A stretch of DNA of 54,841 nucleotides. Source: Bacteroidetes bacterium UBA2664 (GTDB lineage: Bacteria > Bacteroidota > Rhodothermia > Balneolales > Balneolaceae). The notes below the pieces were generated by a model that had not been told where the DNA came from, searched no databases, and saw nothing but the letters and a program-made list of their open reading frames with translations. The DNA is taken from assembly GCA_002359315.1 (NCBI GenBank), contig DEMS01000017.1, positions 1 to 54,841 of the forward strand. Reading direction: 5' to 3'. A program made the position numbers and the translations under genes. Below are positions 27,313 to 36,078 of the stretch, piece after piece (position 1 is the first letter of the stretch; each line of letters opens with the position of its first letter).

Positions 27313-29553
27313 ATGTCTGAAGCTGAAATTAAATTGCGCCAAAGCCTTGATGAGTATGAGCTGAATGATAAACAGCTTGTCGCACTTAACAAGTTACTTG
27401 CGTCTTGCCATAACCACTTGGAAAAGTGTGATGATGAGCTGATAACACGGGCCTTTAAATTATGCTGCAAGTCTCATGAAGATGTCAAACGGGCCTCTGG
27501 TGAGCCCTATTATGAGCATCCGGTTGAGGTAGCTCGTATCATGGCTGAGGAGTTTAATATTGATGATGTATCCGTTGCGGCAGCACTGCTTCATGATACA
27601 GTTGAAGACACCAGTGTAACGTTAGGCTATATCGAGACCCTTTTCGGAGAAACTGTAAAAAATCTGATTGATGGGTTGACCAAGATTTTAGGGGTGTTTG
27701 AAAATCGGGATACCAAGCAGGCTGAAACCTTTATGAAGTTGTTGCTTTCGATGGCCGATGATATTCGAGTCGTCTTGATCAAGTTTGCGGATCGGCTTCA
27801 CAATATGAGGACCATCAATCACCTATCCAAGCAGAGGCAATTAAATAAGGCAACCGAAACCATGGAGCTTTATGCACCGTTGGCTCACAGATTTGGCCTG
27901 TTTAAAATCAAAAACGAGTTGGAAGATCTCTGTTTTAAAGTAATCGACCCGAATTCATACAGATTTATTGTAAGGAAGCTAAGAGAGAAAAAAGAGGCCA
28001 GGGAAGAGTTTATTGATGAGTTTATGAGCCCTATCAAGAAAGAACTGGGTGAACAGTCATTTGTATTTGAAATTAAAGGCCGGCCCAAGCACATCTACTC
28101 CATTTACAGAAAGATGCAGATGCAACAGAAGCCATTTGAAGAGATATATGATCTGTTTGCTATTCGGATCATATTAGAAGATCCACATACTAAAGAGGAT
28201 TGTTGGAGGGTGTATTCAGTAATAACAGATTGGTATACACCCATACCCAAGCGATTTCGGGATTTTATATCCGTTCCAAAAGCCAATGGGTATCAGTCAC
28301 TGCATACGACTGTTATCACCAAAAAAGGGCGTAAAGTAGAAGTGCAAATACGAACGAGAAAAATGGATTATATCGCTGAGCAGGGTGTTGCTGCACATTG
28401 GAAATATAAGGAGGGTGAAAATAGCGGCAGTGAACAGCTGGATAAATTTGTGCATTGGGTAAGGGATGTTTTGGATGCTCCAAGGCCGGATGCGGCAACG
28501 GAATTTGTAAAAGATTTTCAGTTAAATTTATATCAGGATGAAATTTATGTATTTACCCCTAATGGAGATCTGAAGACACTGCCGAACGGAGCATCCTGTA
28601 TCGATTTTGCTTTTGAAATTCATAGTGAGATTGGGGAGAGATCGATTGCGGCAAAAGTAAATGGCAAGATGGTGCCGTTAAGGCAGAAACTGAGATCCGG
28701 CGATCAGGTTGAAATAATCACCTCAAATAAGGTGAATCTGAATCCAGACTGGATGGAAGATGTGGTTACGCATAAGGCAAAAGCCAGAATACGACAATAC
28801 ATCAAGCAGAAAGAGAGGAAAATTGCCAATCAGGGTCGTGAGCTATGGGAAAAGAGGGCTTTAAGAGGAAAGGTGGAGATCACAGATCAGGAGATTACCA
28901 AGTTAGCAAAACGATTTAATTACAGTGATGCTCAGGAACTTTTTTATGAGATTGGATCGGGTGCTTTTGATGTTGCAAAACTTTATAAAACGGTTAAACA
29001 ACTAAAAAGCAAGGGGCGGCTTGAAGAAGATGAGAGTGAATGGAAACAGTCGGCGGAAGAGAAATCAGAGGATTACTATAAAACAGCCCGATCTGTTGGA
29101 GAGGGGAAAGCACTGCTCGTTGAGGGGGAACTTGCAGATGTAAAGTATTCGTATGCCAACTGTTGCAATCCGATTCCGGGAGATAATGTAATTGGATATT
29201 TAAGCCGAAACGGAGATGTAAAAATACACAGATCAAATTGTAAAAATGCACATCATCTGATACGTACAGATGGTGAGAGGGTCGTTGATATCAGCTGGGC
29301 GAAAAATATTGATACAAAATTCCTTGGAGGAATTAAAGTTATTGGGGAAGATAGAGTTGGCCTTATCAATGATTTGACAGAAGTTCTCTCAAAGTCATTG
29401 CAAACGAACATGAAAAGTATTAATGTTTCAAGTGAAGATGGGATGTTTGAGGGGTTAATAACAGCTTACGTAAATGACTTGAAACATTTAGAAAAGATTA
29501 TTCAGCGAATTGAGCGTGTGGATGGAGTTAAAAATGCAATTCGATTTGAGTAA
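27313..29553 (+). CDS. bifunctional (p)ppGpp synthetase/hydrolase (Rel/SpoT)
   Basis: Makes and degrades the stringent-response alarmones. The 746-residue protein has the complete long-RSH layout: an HD hydrolase domain (about 50-200) with YYEHPVEVARI and LLHDTVEDT, a synthetase domain (about 235-370) with GRPKHIYSIYRKM, YDLFAIRIIL and PKANGYQSLHTTV, a TGS domain (about 400-460), a helical and zinc-finger-like region including YANCCNPIPGDNV, and a C-terminal ACT domain (about 670-745). Both active sites look intact, so it is likely the sole Rel enzyme. Confidence 0.95.
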   Translation: MSEAEIKLRQSLDEYELNDKQLVALNKLLASCHNHLEKCDDELITRAFKLCCKSHEDVKRASGEPYYEHPVEVARIMAEEFNIDDVSVAAALLHDTVEDTSVTLGYIETLFGETVKNLIDGLTKILGVFENRDTKQAETFMKLLLSMADDIRVVLIKFADRLHNMRTINHLSKQRQLNKATETMELYAPLAHRFGLFKIKNELEDLCFKVIDPNSYRFIVRKLREKKEAREEFIDEFMSPIKKELGEQSFVFEIKGRPKHIYSIYRKMQMQQKPFEEIYDLFAIRIILEDPHTKEDCWRVYSVITDWYTPIPKRFRDFISVPKANGYQSLHTTVITKKGRKVEVQIRTRKMDYIAEQGVAAHWKYKEGENSGSEQLDKFVHWVRDVLDAPRPDAATEFVKDFQLNLYQDEIYVFTPNGDLKTLPNGASCIDFAFEIHSEIGERSIAAKVNGKMVPLRQKLRSGDQVEIITSNKVNLNPDWMEDVVTHKAKARIRQYIKQKERKIANQGRELWEKRALRGKVEITDQEITKLAKRFNYSDAQELFYEIGSGAFDVAKLYKTVKQLKSKGRLEEDESEWKQSAEEKSEDYYKTARSVGEGKALLVEGELADVKYSYANCCNPIPGDNVIGYLSRNGDVKIHRSNCKNAHHLIRTDGERVVDISWAKNIDTKFLGGIKVIGEDRVGLINDLTEVLSKSLQTNMKSINVSSEDGMFEGLITAYVNDLKHLEKIIQRIERVDGVKNAIRFE

Positions 29554-29713
29554 GAATTAAAAAGTAAATTGAGCTCATAATATTACTTAATAAATGTTAA
29601 AATTTTTTAATAAATTAGAAGGGAGATTATTACCAATTAGTAAATGGTTATATTAAAAAGTTAAATAGCTATTGTTTGATAAAAAGGTTAAAAAATAAAA
29701 TAAGGATAAAAAG

Positions 29714-30028
29714 ATGGTGACTTATACAAAACGAGATATCGTTCGCAGCGTAGCAGACAAGATGGAAGTTCCACTGAATCAGGCTGAACCCTGGGTAGAT
29801 GCTGTTATCAATTCGCTTAGAGGCAAAATGATGGATGCTGATCCAACTTGCAGAATAGAATTGCGGAATTTTGGTGTATTTGAAGTTAAAGAGACAAAAG
29901 CGAAGCCTAAAGCTCGCAATCCTAAAACAAATGAAGTGATTTATGTGCCTGCACATAGAAAAACTCACTTTAAGCCAAGTAAGAAGTTGAAAAACTTTCT
30001 AAAACAGCCACTTAAAGATATAAAGTAG
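29714..30028 (+). CDS. HU/IHF family DNA-binding protein
   Basis: A 104-residue histone-like protein that bends DNA as a dimer. The family pattern is clear: an N-terminal helix pair (TKRDIVRSVADKMEVPLNQAE), the dimer-forming strands with RIELRNFGVFEVKE, and the DNA-binding arm around KAKPKARNPKTNEVIYVPAH. The strand phrase ELRNFGVFEV and length are closer to the IHF type than to HU. The 160-base upstream gap is AT-rich and holds a TATTGTTTG sequence close to the -7 promoter element, but with one extra base. Confidence 0.92.
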   Translation: MVTYTKRDIVRSVADKMEVPLNQAEPWVDAVINSLRGKMMDADPTCRIELRNFGVFEVKETKAKPKARNPKTNEVIYVPAHRKTHFKPSKKLKNFLKQPLKDIK

Positions 30029-30039
30029 ATTAATCATTA

Positions 30040-30474
30040 TTGACTATCTCTAAAGGCAGAATCCTCGGAGTTGATGTAGGAAGCAAACGTGTGGGTTTGG
30101 CGAGAACGGATCCGTTGGGGAACTTTGCCATACCGATTGGTACATTTTCACCGGAAGATTCATTTGCTGAGATTCAGCGACAGGTTGAAATGGAAGGTCC
30201 TGTGAAAGGGATTGTTGTTGGGTGGCCCTTAACTCCACAAGGGAAAAGAACGACTTCAACTGAGCTTGTAGTTCAGTATATTAATGCACTTAAGAACAAA
30301 TATAAGGGCATAGAGATATACAAAATGGACGAGCGATACACGTCGAAGGAAGCAATGGAAATATTGGAAGAGTCCGGAGTTTCGAAGAAAAAGCGGAATC
30401 AAAAGGGGAGGTTGGATCAGGCTGCGGCAGCGCTCATCCTGCAGCAATTCATTCAAGCGTACCCGGAGTTATAA
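30040..30474 (+). CDS. ruvX: RuvX/YqgF Holliday junction resolvase-like protein
   Basis: A 144-residue RNase H-fold protein of the YqgF family, implicated in 5' maturation of pre-16S rRNA and annotated as a putative Holliday junction resolvase. It begins at a TTG giving MTISKGRILGVDVGSKRVGLA, with the catalytic Asp in DVGSKRVG; VVGWPL, KMDERYTSKEA and LDQAAAALILQQ complete the family pattern. It is followed after two bases by def, and def overlaps fmt, forming a translation-related group. Confidence 0.9.
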   Translation: MTISKGRILGVDVGSKRVGLARTDPLGNFAIPIGTFSPEDSFAEIQRQVEMEGPVKGIVVGWPLTPQGKRTTSTELVVQYINALKNKYKGIEIYKMDERYTSKEAMEILEESGVSKKKRNQKGRLDQAAAALILQQFIQAYPEL

Positions 30475-30476
30475 TC

Positions 30477-31052
30477 ATGGCCATACTACCTATTGTTACA
30501 TATAATGATCCCATTCTTAGAAAAGAGGCCAAACCTGTAGTTGAGCTCAATGAAGATTTGGGGGTATTGATTGCTGACATGTTTGAAACCATGTACAATT
30601 CAAATGGTGTGGGTTTGGCAGCTCCTCAAATTGGAAAGTCTATTCAGTTATTTGTGATAAACGCAGATACGATGACCGAAGAGCTGGATGATGAAGAAGA
30701 TCTTGGGGCCATGGTTTTTATCAATCCTAAGATACTGACTACAGAGGGAGTGATGGTAAAATTGGAAGAGGGATGTTTGAGCATTCCGGATGTCAGAGAT
30801 GAAGTTTCCCGGCATGATCGGATAACCGTCACGTATAGAAACCGACATTTTGAAGAAAAAACAGAAGAATTTTCCGGATGGGTATCCAGAGTTATTCAGC
30901 ATGAATATGATCATCTGAAAGGAGTTCTTTTTTTGGATCATCTGAGCTCTTTCAAAAGGCGTTTTCATCGTTCAACGCTAAAAAAAATTGATACTGGTTT
31001 ATTAGAGACGGATTATCCGGTTGTGCCAAAACAAGTAAAGCAGCCGAAATGA
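30477..31052 (+). CDS. def: peptide deformylase
   Basis: Removes the formyl group from the N-terminal methionine of new proteins. All three metal-site motifs are present in the 191 residues: GVGLAAPQIG, EGCLSIPDV and HEYDHLKG, supplying the Cys and two His ligands and the catalytic Glu. Its last four bases overlap fmt (ATGA), the classic def-fmt arrangement that pairs formylation and deformylation. Confidence 0.97.
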   Translation: MAILPIVTYNDPILRKEAKPVVELNEDLGVLIADMFETMYNSNGVGLAAPQIGKSIQLFVINADTMTEELDDEEDLGAMVFINPKILTTEGVMVKLEEGCLSIPDVRDEVSRHDRITVTYRNRHFEEKTEEFSGWVSRVIQHEYDHLKGVLFLDHLSSFKRRFHRSTLKKIDTGLLETDYPVVPKQVKQPK

Positions 31053-31984
31053 AATCGCTGAAGATCGTCTATATGGGATCCCCGGAATTTGCGGTACCCG
31101 GCTTAGAACGACTGTACGATTCTGATCATCATATTCTGGCTGTTGTAAGTAATCCGGATAAAAGACGGAGCCGTGGAGGTAAAGCCGTACCTACCGATTT
31201 AAAAAAGAGAGCATTAGAGTTGAATATCCCGGTAATCGATGCAGAAGATGTTCAATCAGACCAATTTTTAGACCAAATAAAGAACCTGCAGCCGGATCTT
31301 TTGGTAGTCGTTGCTTTTCGAATTTTACCCGCTCAGATACTTGAAGTACCCAAGATGGGGGCAATAAACCTGCACGCTTCACTTTTGCCAAAATATAGAG
31401 GTGCAGCTCCAATCCATTGGGCAATTATAAGAGGTGAAAAAGAGACAGGCTGTACAGTATTTTTTTTGAATGAAAAGGTGGATGGCGGACAGATAATTGC
31501 ACAAAAAAGGACTCCGATTGGCAATATGGAGACAACCGGTGATCTCTATGAGAGACTTAAAAAAATGGGATCTGTACTGTTGAAAGAGAGTGTGGATCAA
31601 ATTGCAGAAGGTAGTTATACGCTAAAAAAGCAGAATGAAGAAGAGGTATCCTCGGCCCCAAAATTGTTTAATGAAAATACCCGAATTGATTTTAATAAGA
31701 GTGCTGTTGAAGTCCATAATTTTATACGGGGCCTCAATCCGTTCCCGGTAGCATGGTGTCACTATTCTGGGTCAAAGATGAATATATACAGCTCTGAAGC
31801 TGATCTAACAATGAATGCTGAGACGGGTAAACTTTATGTGGAAGATGAGAAACTATTTGTTGGATGTGGCATTGGATCAGTACAGATAAAAATTTTGCAA
31901 CTGCCGGGAACCAAAAGAATGAGTGGGCGGGAGTTTCTGAATGGATATGATACAGGATTGTTTTTAAATAACTTAGAACCATAA
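31049..31984 (+). CDS. fmt: methionyl-tRNA formyltransferase
   Basis: Formylates initiator Met-tRNA using 10-formyltetrahydrofolate. At 311 residues it has the catalytic formyltransferase domain with MGSPEFAVPGLE, NLHASLLPKYRGAAPIHWAI (with the Asn and His of the active site) and KVDGGQI (catalytic Asp), then the C-terminal tRNA-binding barrel (about 205-305) with RGLNPFPVAWC. It is translationally coupled to def by a four-base overlap. Confidence 0.97.
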   Translation: MKSLKIVYMGSPEFAVPGLERLYDSDHHILAVVSNPDKRRSRGGKAVPTDLKKRALELNIPVIDAEDVQSDQFLDQIKNLQPDLLVVVAFRILPAQILEVPKMGAINLHASLLPKYRGAAPIHWAIIRGEKETGCTVFFLNEKVDGGQIIAQKRTPIGNMETTGDLYERLKKMGSVLLKESVDQIAEGSYTLKKQNEEEVSSAPKLFNENTRIDFNKSAVEVHNFIRGLNPFPVAWCHYSGSKMNIYSSEADLTMNAETGKLYVEDEKLFVGCGIGSVQIKILQLPGTKRMSGREFLNGYDTGLFLNNLEP

Positions 31985-32070
31985 AATGAAGTTATTTTAA
32001 AAAATTAATATTGGGTTGATCAAAGGTTCATGTCCGCGGTTTAAAAAAAGTTGAAAAGAGTGAGAGATTG

Positions 32071-32093
32071 AGTTGATTAAGTCAACTTTTTTT
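32071..32093 (+). terminator. intrinsic terminator of the ruvX-def-fmt unit
   Basis: AGTTGA (32071-32076) and TCAACT (32082-32087) form a hairpin followed by a T-run to 32093. The same 3' arm can instead pair over 12 bases with AAAAAAAGTTGA at 32043-32054, so two competing structures exist. Either would serve termination before the ankyrin gene. Confidence 0.7.
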
Positions 32094-32159
32094 GAATATT
32101 ATGCCGTACAATTTTAGCGTCAGGGAATTTTTAAAATTTGATATAAAAAAGGTAAAAAA

Positions 32160-32858
32160 ATGGAGTTAACACCCTTATTACAAGCGGCAAAATCAGGAGA
32201 TCTGAGTGAAGTAAAGAAGAGCCTTAAAGCAGGTTCTGACATAAATGAAGTCGCGAAAAATGGCTCAACGGCATTAATTTATGCTGCTGAAGGGGGGCAT
32301 TTTGACGTTGTTAAATATTTGATCGAAAATGGTGCTGACCCTGCAAAGCAGACAAAGATGGGGGGGACTGCCCTGAATCGCGCGGCTGAGATCAGTAATA
32401 TTGAAATCATGAAGTATTTGCTGGAAAAGGGTACACCCATTGGGAACCTGGCTCTCATTGTTGCTGCAAGAGAGGGTTTTTTGGAGGCTGTAAAACTGCT
32501 TGTTGAATCCGGTGCGGATTTGAATGCCCAGCAACATTGGGGTTTAACGGCGGTGATGTTAGCAGCAAGAGAGGGACATACATCGATTGTAAAATATCTA
32601 ATTGACTCTGGTGCGAATGTTCGATTAAGAGATAAAAATGGTGATACGGCACTCAATATTGCGATAGATAATGACAATCCGGATATCGTTATGTTACTTC
32701 GAAGAGCCGGTGCGAAAGCTCAAATAAAGAAAAAAGCAGCCCCTGTAGAACCGATTGATGATGATGAAGATGATATTGATGAATCAACACCGGATGTGGA
32801 TGAAATGATCTCAGAAGATGATGATCTGGACCCGGATGAATTGGATTTGGATGACTAA
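32160..32858 (+). CDS. ankyrin-repeat protein with acidic tail
   Basis: A 232-residue soluble protein without signal peptide. Residues 1 to about 190 form five to six ankyrin repeats (NGSTALIYAAEGGHFDVVKY and WGLTAVMLAAREGHTSIVKY are typical), with a shortened repeat around 95-115. The last 40 residues are almost entirely acidic (DDDEDDIDES, SEDDDLDPDEL), unusual for bacterial ankyrin proteins and likely disordered. The partner is unknown. It stands alone between a terminator and a 407-base gap. Confidence 0.85.
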   Translation: MELTPLLQAAKSGDLSEVKKSLKAGSDINEVAKNGSTALIYAAEGGHFDVVKYLIENGADPAKQTKMGGTALNRAAEISNIEIMKYLLEKGTPIGNLALIVAAREGFLEAVKLLVESGADLNAQQHWGLTAVMLAAREGHTSIVKYLIDSGANVRLRDKNGDTALNIAIDNDNPDIVMLLRRAGAKAQIKKKAAPVEPIDDDEDDIDESTPDVDEMISEDDDLDPDELDLDD

Positions 32859-33265
32859 TAATATAGTCAACGTTATTTTTCCATTCCCGGATCGTTTGTC
32901 AAATTTTCACTGATTGGAAAGCTTCTCAAAAGATACGGTTTGATCACCGTAATTTTACTGTTTGATCGCAATATCAACAAGACTTGAATTTGGTAACTCT
33001 AAGTAAGGATAGATCATACGGATAAATTCTATATGGTAATTCTCAGATTGCCAGATGGTATAGGGCTGTAATTTGTTACTATACTCCGTAATAAATCTAC
33101 TTTCAGACTTATATCATTCAAAAAAGCGCTTTTGTGTAAAGTTCATGAACTTAATCTGTGCATAACAGGGTTTTATGGATAGTAAGCGCAAAAAACGTTA
33201 TTTTATATAAATAAAAGAACTGCAAAAGAAAGCAGACAATTCGAATAAAAAAAGAGTAAAATTTT
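32859..33265. other. long leader region of gap with two palindromes
   Basis: No gene is seen. Two perfect palindromes lie close together: AAAAGCGCTTTT at 33122-33133 and AAGTTCATGAACTT at 33139-33152, about 115-145 bases before the gap start codon. The first resembles a LacI-family operator and shares AAAAGCGCTT with a site upstream of ilvD. No convincing TAnnTTTG promoter was found. Confidence 0.45.
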
Positions 33266-34264
33266 ATGGCTAAGATTAAAGTTGGTATTAATGGTTTTGG
33301 GCGAATAGGGAGATTGGTAATGCGTGCAATATTGGAGCATCAAAATGATGCGATTGAAGTTGTTGGAATCAATGACTTGACAGACGCTAAAACACTTGCG
33401 CACCTTTTTAAATATGATTCAGCACAAGGGAAGTTTAACGGTGAAGTTTACGCTGAAGGAGAAAATCTGGTGATTAATGGGAATAAAATTGGTGTTACAG
33501 CCGAAAGAGATCCTGCCAATCTAAAATGGGGAGAACGAGGTGCAGAAGTCGTTGTAGAATCTACAGGATTTTTCACTCATTCAGATGCTGCCGGAAAACA
33601 TATTGCAGCCGGCGCCAAAAAAGTAGTTATTTCTGCTCCTGCCAAAGGGGATGTAAAAACAGTAGTACTTGGCGTGAATGATAACGAAATTGATAAAGAC
33701 GCGACCATTTACTCCAATGCGAGTTGCACGACCAACTGTCTTGCACCAATGGTTAAAGTATTGGATGATGCATTTGGTGTTGAAAAAGGTTTTATGACAA
33801 CGATCCATGCTTATACAGGAGATCAGGCGCTTGTTGATGGCCCTCATAAAGATCTTAGAAGAGCCAGAGCTGCAGCTGTGAACATTGTACCGACAACAAC
33901 CGGAGCTGCCGCTGCTGTTGGATTGGTACTTCCACATTTAGCAGGTAAACTTGATGGCGGTGCCGTTCGGGTCCCTGTACTTACAGGATCATTGACTGAT
34001 TTAACTGCCGTTGTGAAAAAGGGCACTACCGAAGAAGAAGTGCTTGCCGCCTTCAAAAAAGCTGCTTCAGGAAATCTGAAAGGAATCCTTCAGTACACTG
34101 ATGAGCCTTTGGTATCGGTTGATATTATCGGCAATCCTCATTCATGTATTTTTGACAGTGGGACAATCAAAGTTGATGGAACCCTGGTGAAAGTGATTGG
34201 ATGGTACGATAACGAAGCCGGTTACTCAGCAAGAACGGCTGAATTAATCACAAAAATCGTATAA
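33266..34264 (+). CDS. gap: glyceraldehyde-3-phosphate dehydrogenase, type I
   Basis: The glycolytic NAD-dependent enzyme forming 1,3-bisphosphoglycerate. The 332-residue protein has GFGRIGRLVMRA for the nucleotide fold, the SNASCTTNCLAPM active site with its catalytic Cys and adjacent His in the HAYTGDQ strand, and WYDNEAGYSARTAEL at the C-terminus. The Asp in NDLTDAKTLAH marks NAD preference. A strong terminator follows. It may be under control of the palindromes in its long leader. Confidence 0.97.
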   Translation: MAKIKVGINGFGRIGRLVMRAILEHQNDAIEVVGINDLTDAKTLAHLFKYDSAQGKFNGEVYAEGENLVINGNKIGVTAERDPANLKWGERGAEVVVESTGFFTHSDAAGKHIAAGAKKVVISAPAKGDVKTVVLGVNDNEIDKDATIYSNASCTTNCLAPMVKVLDDAFGVEKGFMTTIHAYTGDQALVDGPHKDLRRARAAAVNIVPTTTGAAAAVGLVLPHLAGKLDGGAVRVPVLTGSLTDLTAVVKKGTTEEEVLAAFKKAASGNLKGILQYTDEPLVSVDIIGNPHSCIFDSGTIKVDGTLVKVIGWYDNEAGYSARTAELITKIV

Positions 34265-34303
34265 ATTTTTAGTAGTAATAATTTAATTACTTAGAAAAAA
34301 TGT

Positions 34304-34338
34304 AAAACCCACTATGAGAAATCATGGTGGGTTTTTTT
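34304..34338 (+). terminator. intrinsic terminator of gap
   Basis: ACCCACTATG pairs with CATGGTGGGT (one G-T pair) around a six-base loop, flanked by an A-run and followed by seven T residues. A clear rho-independent terminator, usable in both directions. Confidence 0.92.
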
Positions 34339-34360
34339 ATGACACCAATAATCTCGTCAG

Positions 34361-34402
34361 TTCGAGCCTTTCGTCAAGCTCTAGACAAGCTCAGTCGAGA
34401 AC
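34361..34402. repeat. REP-like intergenic palindrome (TCGAGC...AGTCGAGA family)
   Basis: Begins TTCGAGC and ends AGTCGAGAAC like the copy at 71-113, with a central stem AGCTCTAGACAAGCT. It lies in the convergent gap between gap and metZ. The rest of that gap, to 34550, shows nothing recognisable. Confidence 0.5.
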
Positions 34403-34550
34403 TCCCTAATCCACGAAACATAATTACTCGTGAGATTACTTATGATCGATTGATGTGTTGACTTTCCTTACTAAAGTCTTCCTTAGACTCCTGAGATGAA
34501 CTTAGTGAGATGGTGTTGGTTATTGGATGAGTTTTCAGATAAATATGAGA

Positions 34551-35720
34551 TTATTTAAGAGCCTGTTCCACATCATTAAGAATATCATCACTATGCTCCA
34601 GGCCGACTGCTATTCGGATAAGTCCGGGAGATATCCCTACAGCCCGACGTTCATCATCGGTTAATTTTGAATGAGTTGTTGAGGCGGGATGAGTCACGAT
34701 TGTACGAGTATCCCCCAGATTGGCTGATCTGGATAACATTTGAATCTTATCAATGAATTTTTGTGCTTTTTCGTAGCCCCCATCGATCTCAAAACAGACA
34801 ACCCCACCCCCTCTTTTCATCTGCTTTTTTGCCAGATCATACTGTGGATGATCTTTATGATGAGGATACTTAACAAAATTAACGTTTGAATGTTCACTCA
34901 ACAGATCGGCAAGCAGTTCCGCATTGTCACAGTGCCGCTCCATTCGAACGGGCAATGTTTCCAGGCTTTTACTAAAAAGCCAGGCATTAAAAGGAGAGAG
35001 AGCCGGCCCGGTGTGACGGGTAAAAAACTGTATCTCCTCCATATATTTTTGACTGCCGACAATGACTCCCCCGATCGCACGGCCTTGTCCATCGATAAAT
35101 TTTGTGGCAGAGTGCTGAACCAAATCTGCGCCATAGGTGATCGGTGTCTGAAGGTATGGAGTGGCAAAACAGTTGTCTACAACCATGATCAGGTTATTCT
35201 CTCTGGATAACTTCCCGGCCCACTCCAAATCGATAAGATCGAGCCCCGGATTCGAAGGGGTTTCCAGAAAAAGCATTTTTGTATTTGACTGCAGAAGTGA
35301 TTCCCAGCTTTCGAAATCAGTTGTATCCGCATAGGTAAATGTAATTCCCCATCGGGGCAATATTTGACTCAAAATCTGATGGGAAGATCCAAAGAGAGAT
35401 CTGGAAGCCAACAGATGGTCCCCCTGATTCAGGATTCCTGCCAGACAGCCAAATACACCGGCCATTCCGGAAGCTGTAGCCACACCCGATTCAGCGCCTT
35501 CCAGTTTGCACATTTTTGAGATAAACTCATCTGTATTCGGATTGGAGTAACGGCTGTAGACATTTCCCTCCAACTCATTGGCAAACATAGCACGTGCATG
35601 TTCAGCAGAATCAAAAGTGAAACTGGATGTCATGTATAAAGGTGTGGAATGCTCTCTCTCACCGGTGGTTGGAGTTTGAGTGCGGATTGCTTCTGTTTCG
35701 AACTTTTGTTTTTTGGTCAA
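34551..35720 (-). CDS. metZ: O-succinylhomoserine sulfhydrylase / Cys-Met metabolism PLP enzyme
   Basis: A PLP-dependent trans-sulfuration family enzyme of 389 residues. The start is TTG. The PLP-binding lysine sits in HSATKFIDGQG; YSRYSNPNTDEF, ASGMAGVFGCLAGIL and HPASTTHSKLTDDERR are characteristic. The FIDGQGRAIGG phrase and length favour MetZ (direct sulfhydrylation of O-succinylhomoserine to homocysteine) over cystathionine gamma-synthase, but family boundaries are blurred. No other methionine gene is in the window. Confidence 0.8.
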   Translation of the reverse strand: MTKKQKFETEAIRTQTPTTGEREHSTPLYMTSSFTFDSAEHARAMFANELEGNVYSRYSNPNTDEFISKMCKLEGAESGVATASGMAGVFGCLAGILNQGDHLLASRSLFGSSHQILSQILPRWGITFTYADTTDFESWESLLQSNTKMLFLETPSNPGLDLIDLEWAGKLSRENNLIMVVDNCFATPYLQTPITYGADLVQHSATKFIDGQGRAIGGVIVGSQKYMEEIQFFTRHTGPALSPFNAWLFSKSLETLPVRMERHCDNAELLADLLSEHSNVNFVKYPHHKDHPQYDLAKKQMKRGGGVVCFEIDGGYEKAQKFIDKIQMLSRSANLGDTRTIVTHPASTTHSKLTDDERRAVGISPGLIRIAVGLEHSDDILNDVEQALK

Positions 35721-35774
35721 TTTATCAGGGTAAAATGTTAAAAGTTAGAAGTAAAAAAGTAAATAGCTTCATAA

Positions 35775-35805
35775 CAAAGTTAGCAAATTGGTGTATTAGC
35801 GACAA
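35775..35805 (-). promoter_or_regulatory. Bacteroidota-type promoter of metZ
   Basis: On the minus strand TTG (35805-35803) is followed after 20 bases by TAACTTTG (35782-35775), a full match to the -33/-7 pattern TTG-N19-22-TAnnTTTG. Initiation near 35767 leaves a leader of about 47 bases. Confidence 0.55.
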
Positions 35806-35837
35806 TTTTGATATCAGCAGTAAGCAAAGGGTAGCGG

Positions 35838-35921
35838 GCAGAAAGCAGAAAGCAGAAAGCAGAAAGCAGAGGGCAGAAGGCAGAAAGCAGAGGGCAGAAG
35901 GCAGAGAGTAGAAGGCAGTAG
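35838..35921 (+). repeat. tandem seven-base repeat, GCAGARR type, 12 units
   Basis: Twelve in-phase heptamers: GCAGAAA four times, then GCAGAGG, GCAGAAG, GCAGAAA, GCAGAGG, GCAGAAG, GCAGAGA, GTAGAAG and GCAGTAG. Shorter copies of the same family are at 36571-36598, 40535-40562 and 50632-50659. It accounts for much of the 358-base gap between metZ and the OsmC gene, which also contains the palindromic repeat at 35933-35960 and otherwise nothing evident. Confidence 0.85.
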
Positions 35922-35932
35922 GCCGCCCAATG

Positions 35933-35960
35933 GTCATCCTGAATTTATTTCAGGATCTCA
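35933..35960. repeat. palindromic intergenic repeat, CCTGAA...TTCAGG
   Basis: A 28-base unit identical to that at 36699-36726, containing the hairpin CCTGAA / TTCAGG and ending GGATCTCA. It lies just after the heptamer array and is a dispersed repetitive element. Confidence 0.6.
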
Positions 35961-36078
35961 AAGCAGCGTCTGTTGAGAAGCAACTATCATTCAATCTCTA
36001 CAGTAGTGCTTATCAAATTTTATTGTGTAAAGTGAGAAGTCCAATCAAATTCTTTCAGATAGATCTTCGGTACCCAAA

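Noticed and set aside
29641..29713. TATTGTTTG as HU/IHF gene promoter
   Set aside because: One base too long for TAnnTTTG and without an upstream TTG at the right distance.
32279..32677. 132-residue minus-strand frame opposite the ankyrin gene
   Set aside because: Arises from codon periodicity of the ankyrin repeats; the plus-strand protein is clearly the real one.
34890..35210. Plus-strand frames opposite metZ
   Set aside because: Shadow of the metZ coding strand with no recognisable domain or start context.
35725..35937. Open frames on both strands across the GCAGARR array
   Set aside because: Low-complexity translation of a heptamer repeat (repeating Ser-Ala-Leu-Cys-Phe-Leu-Pro pattern); no sign of a real gene.
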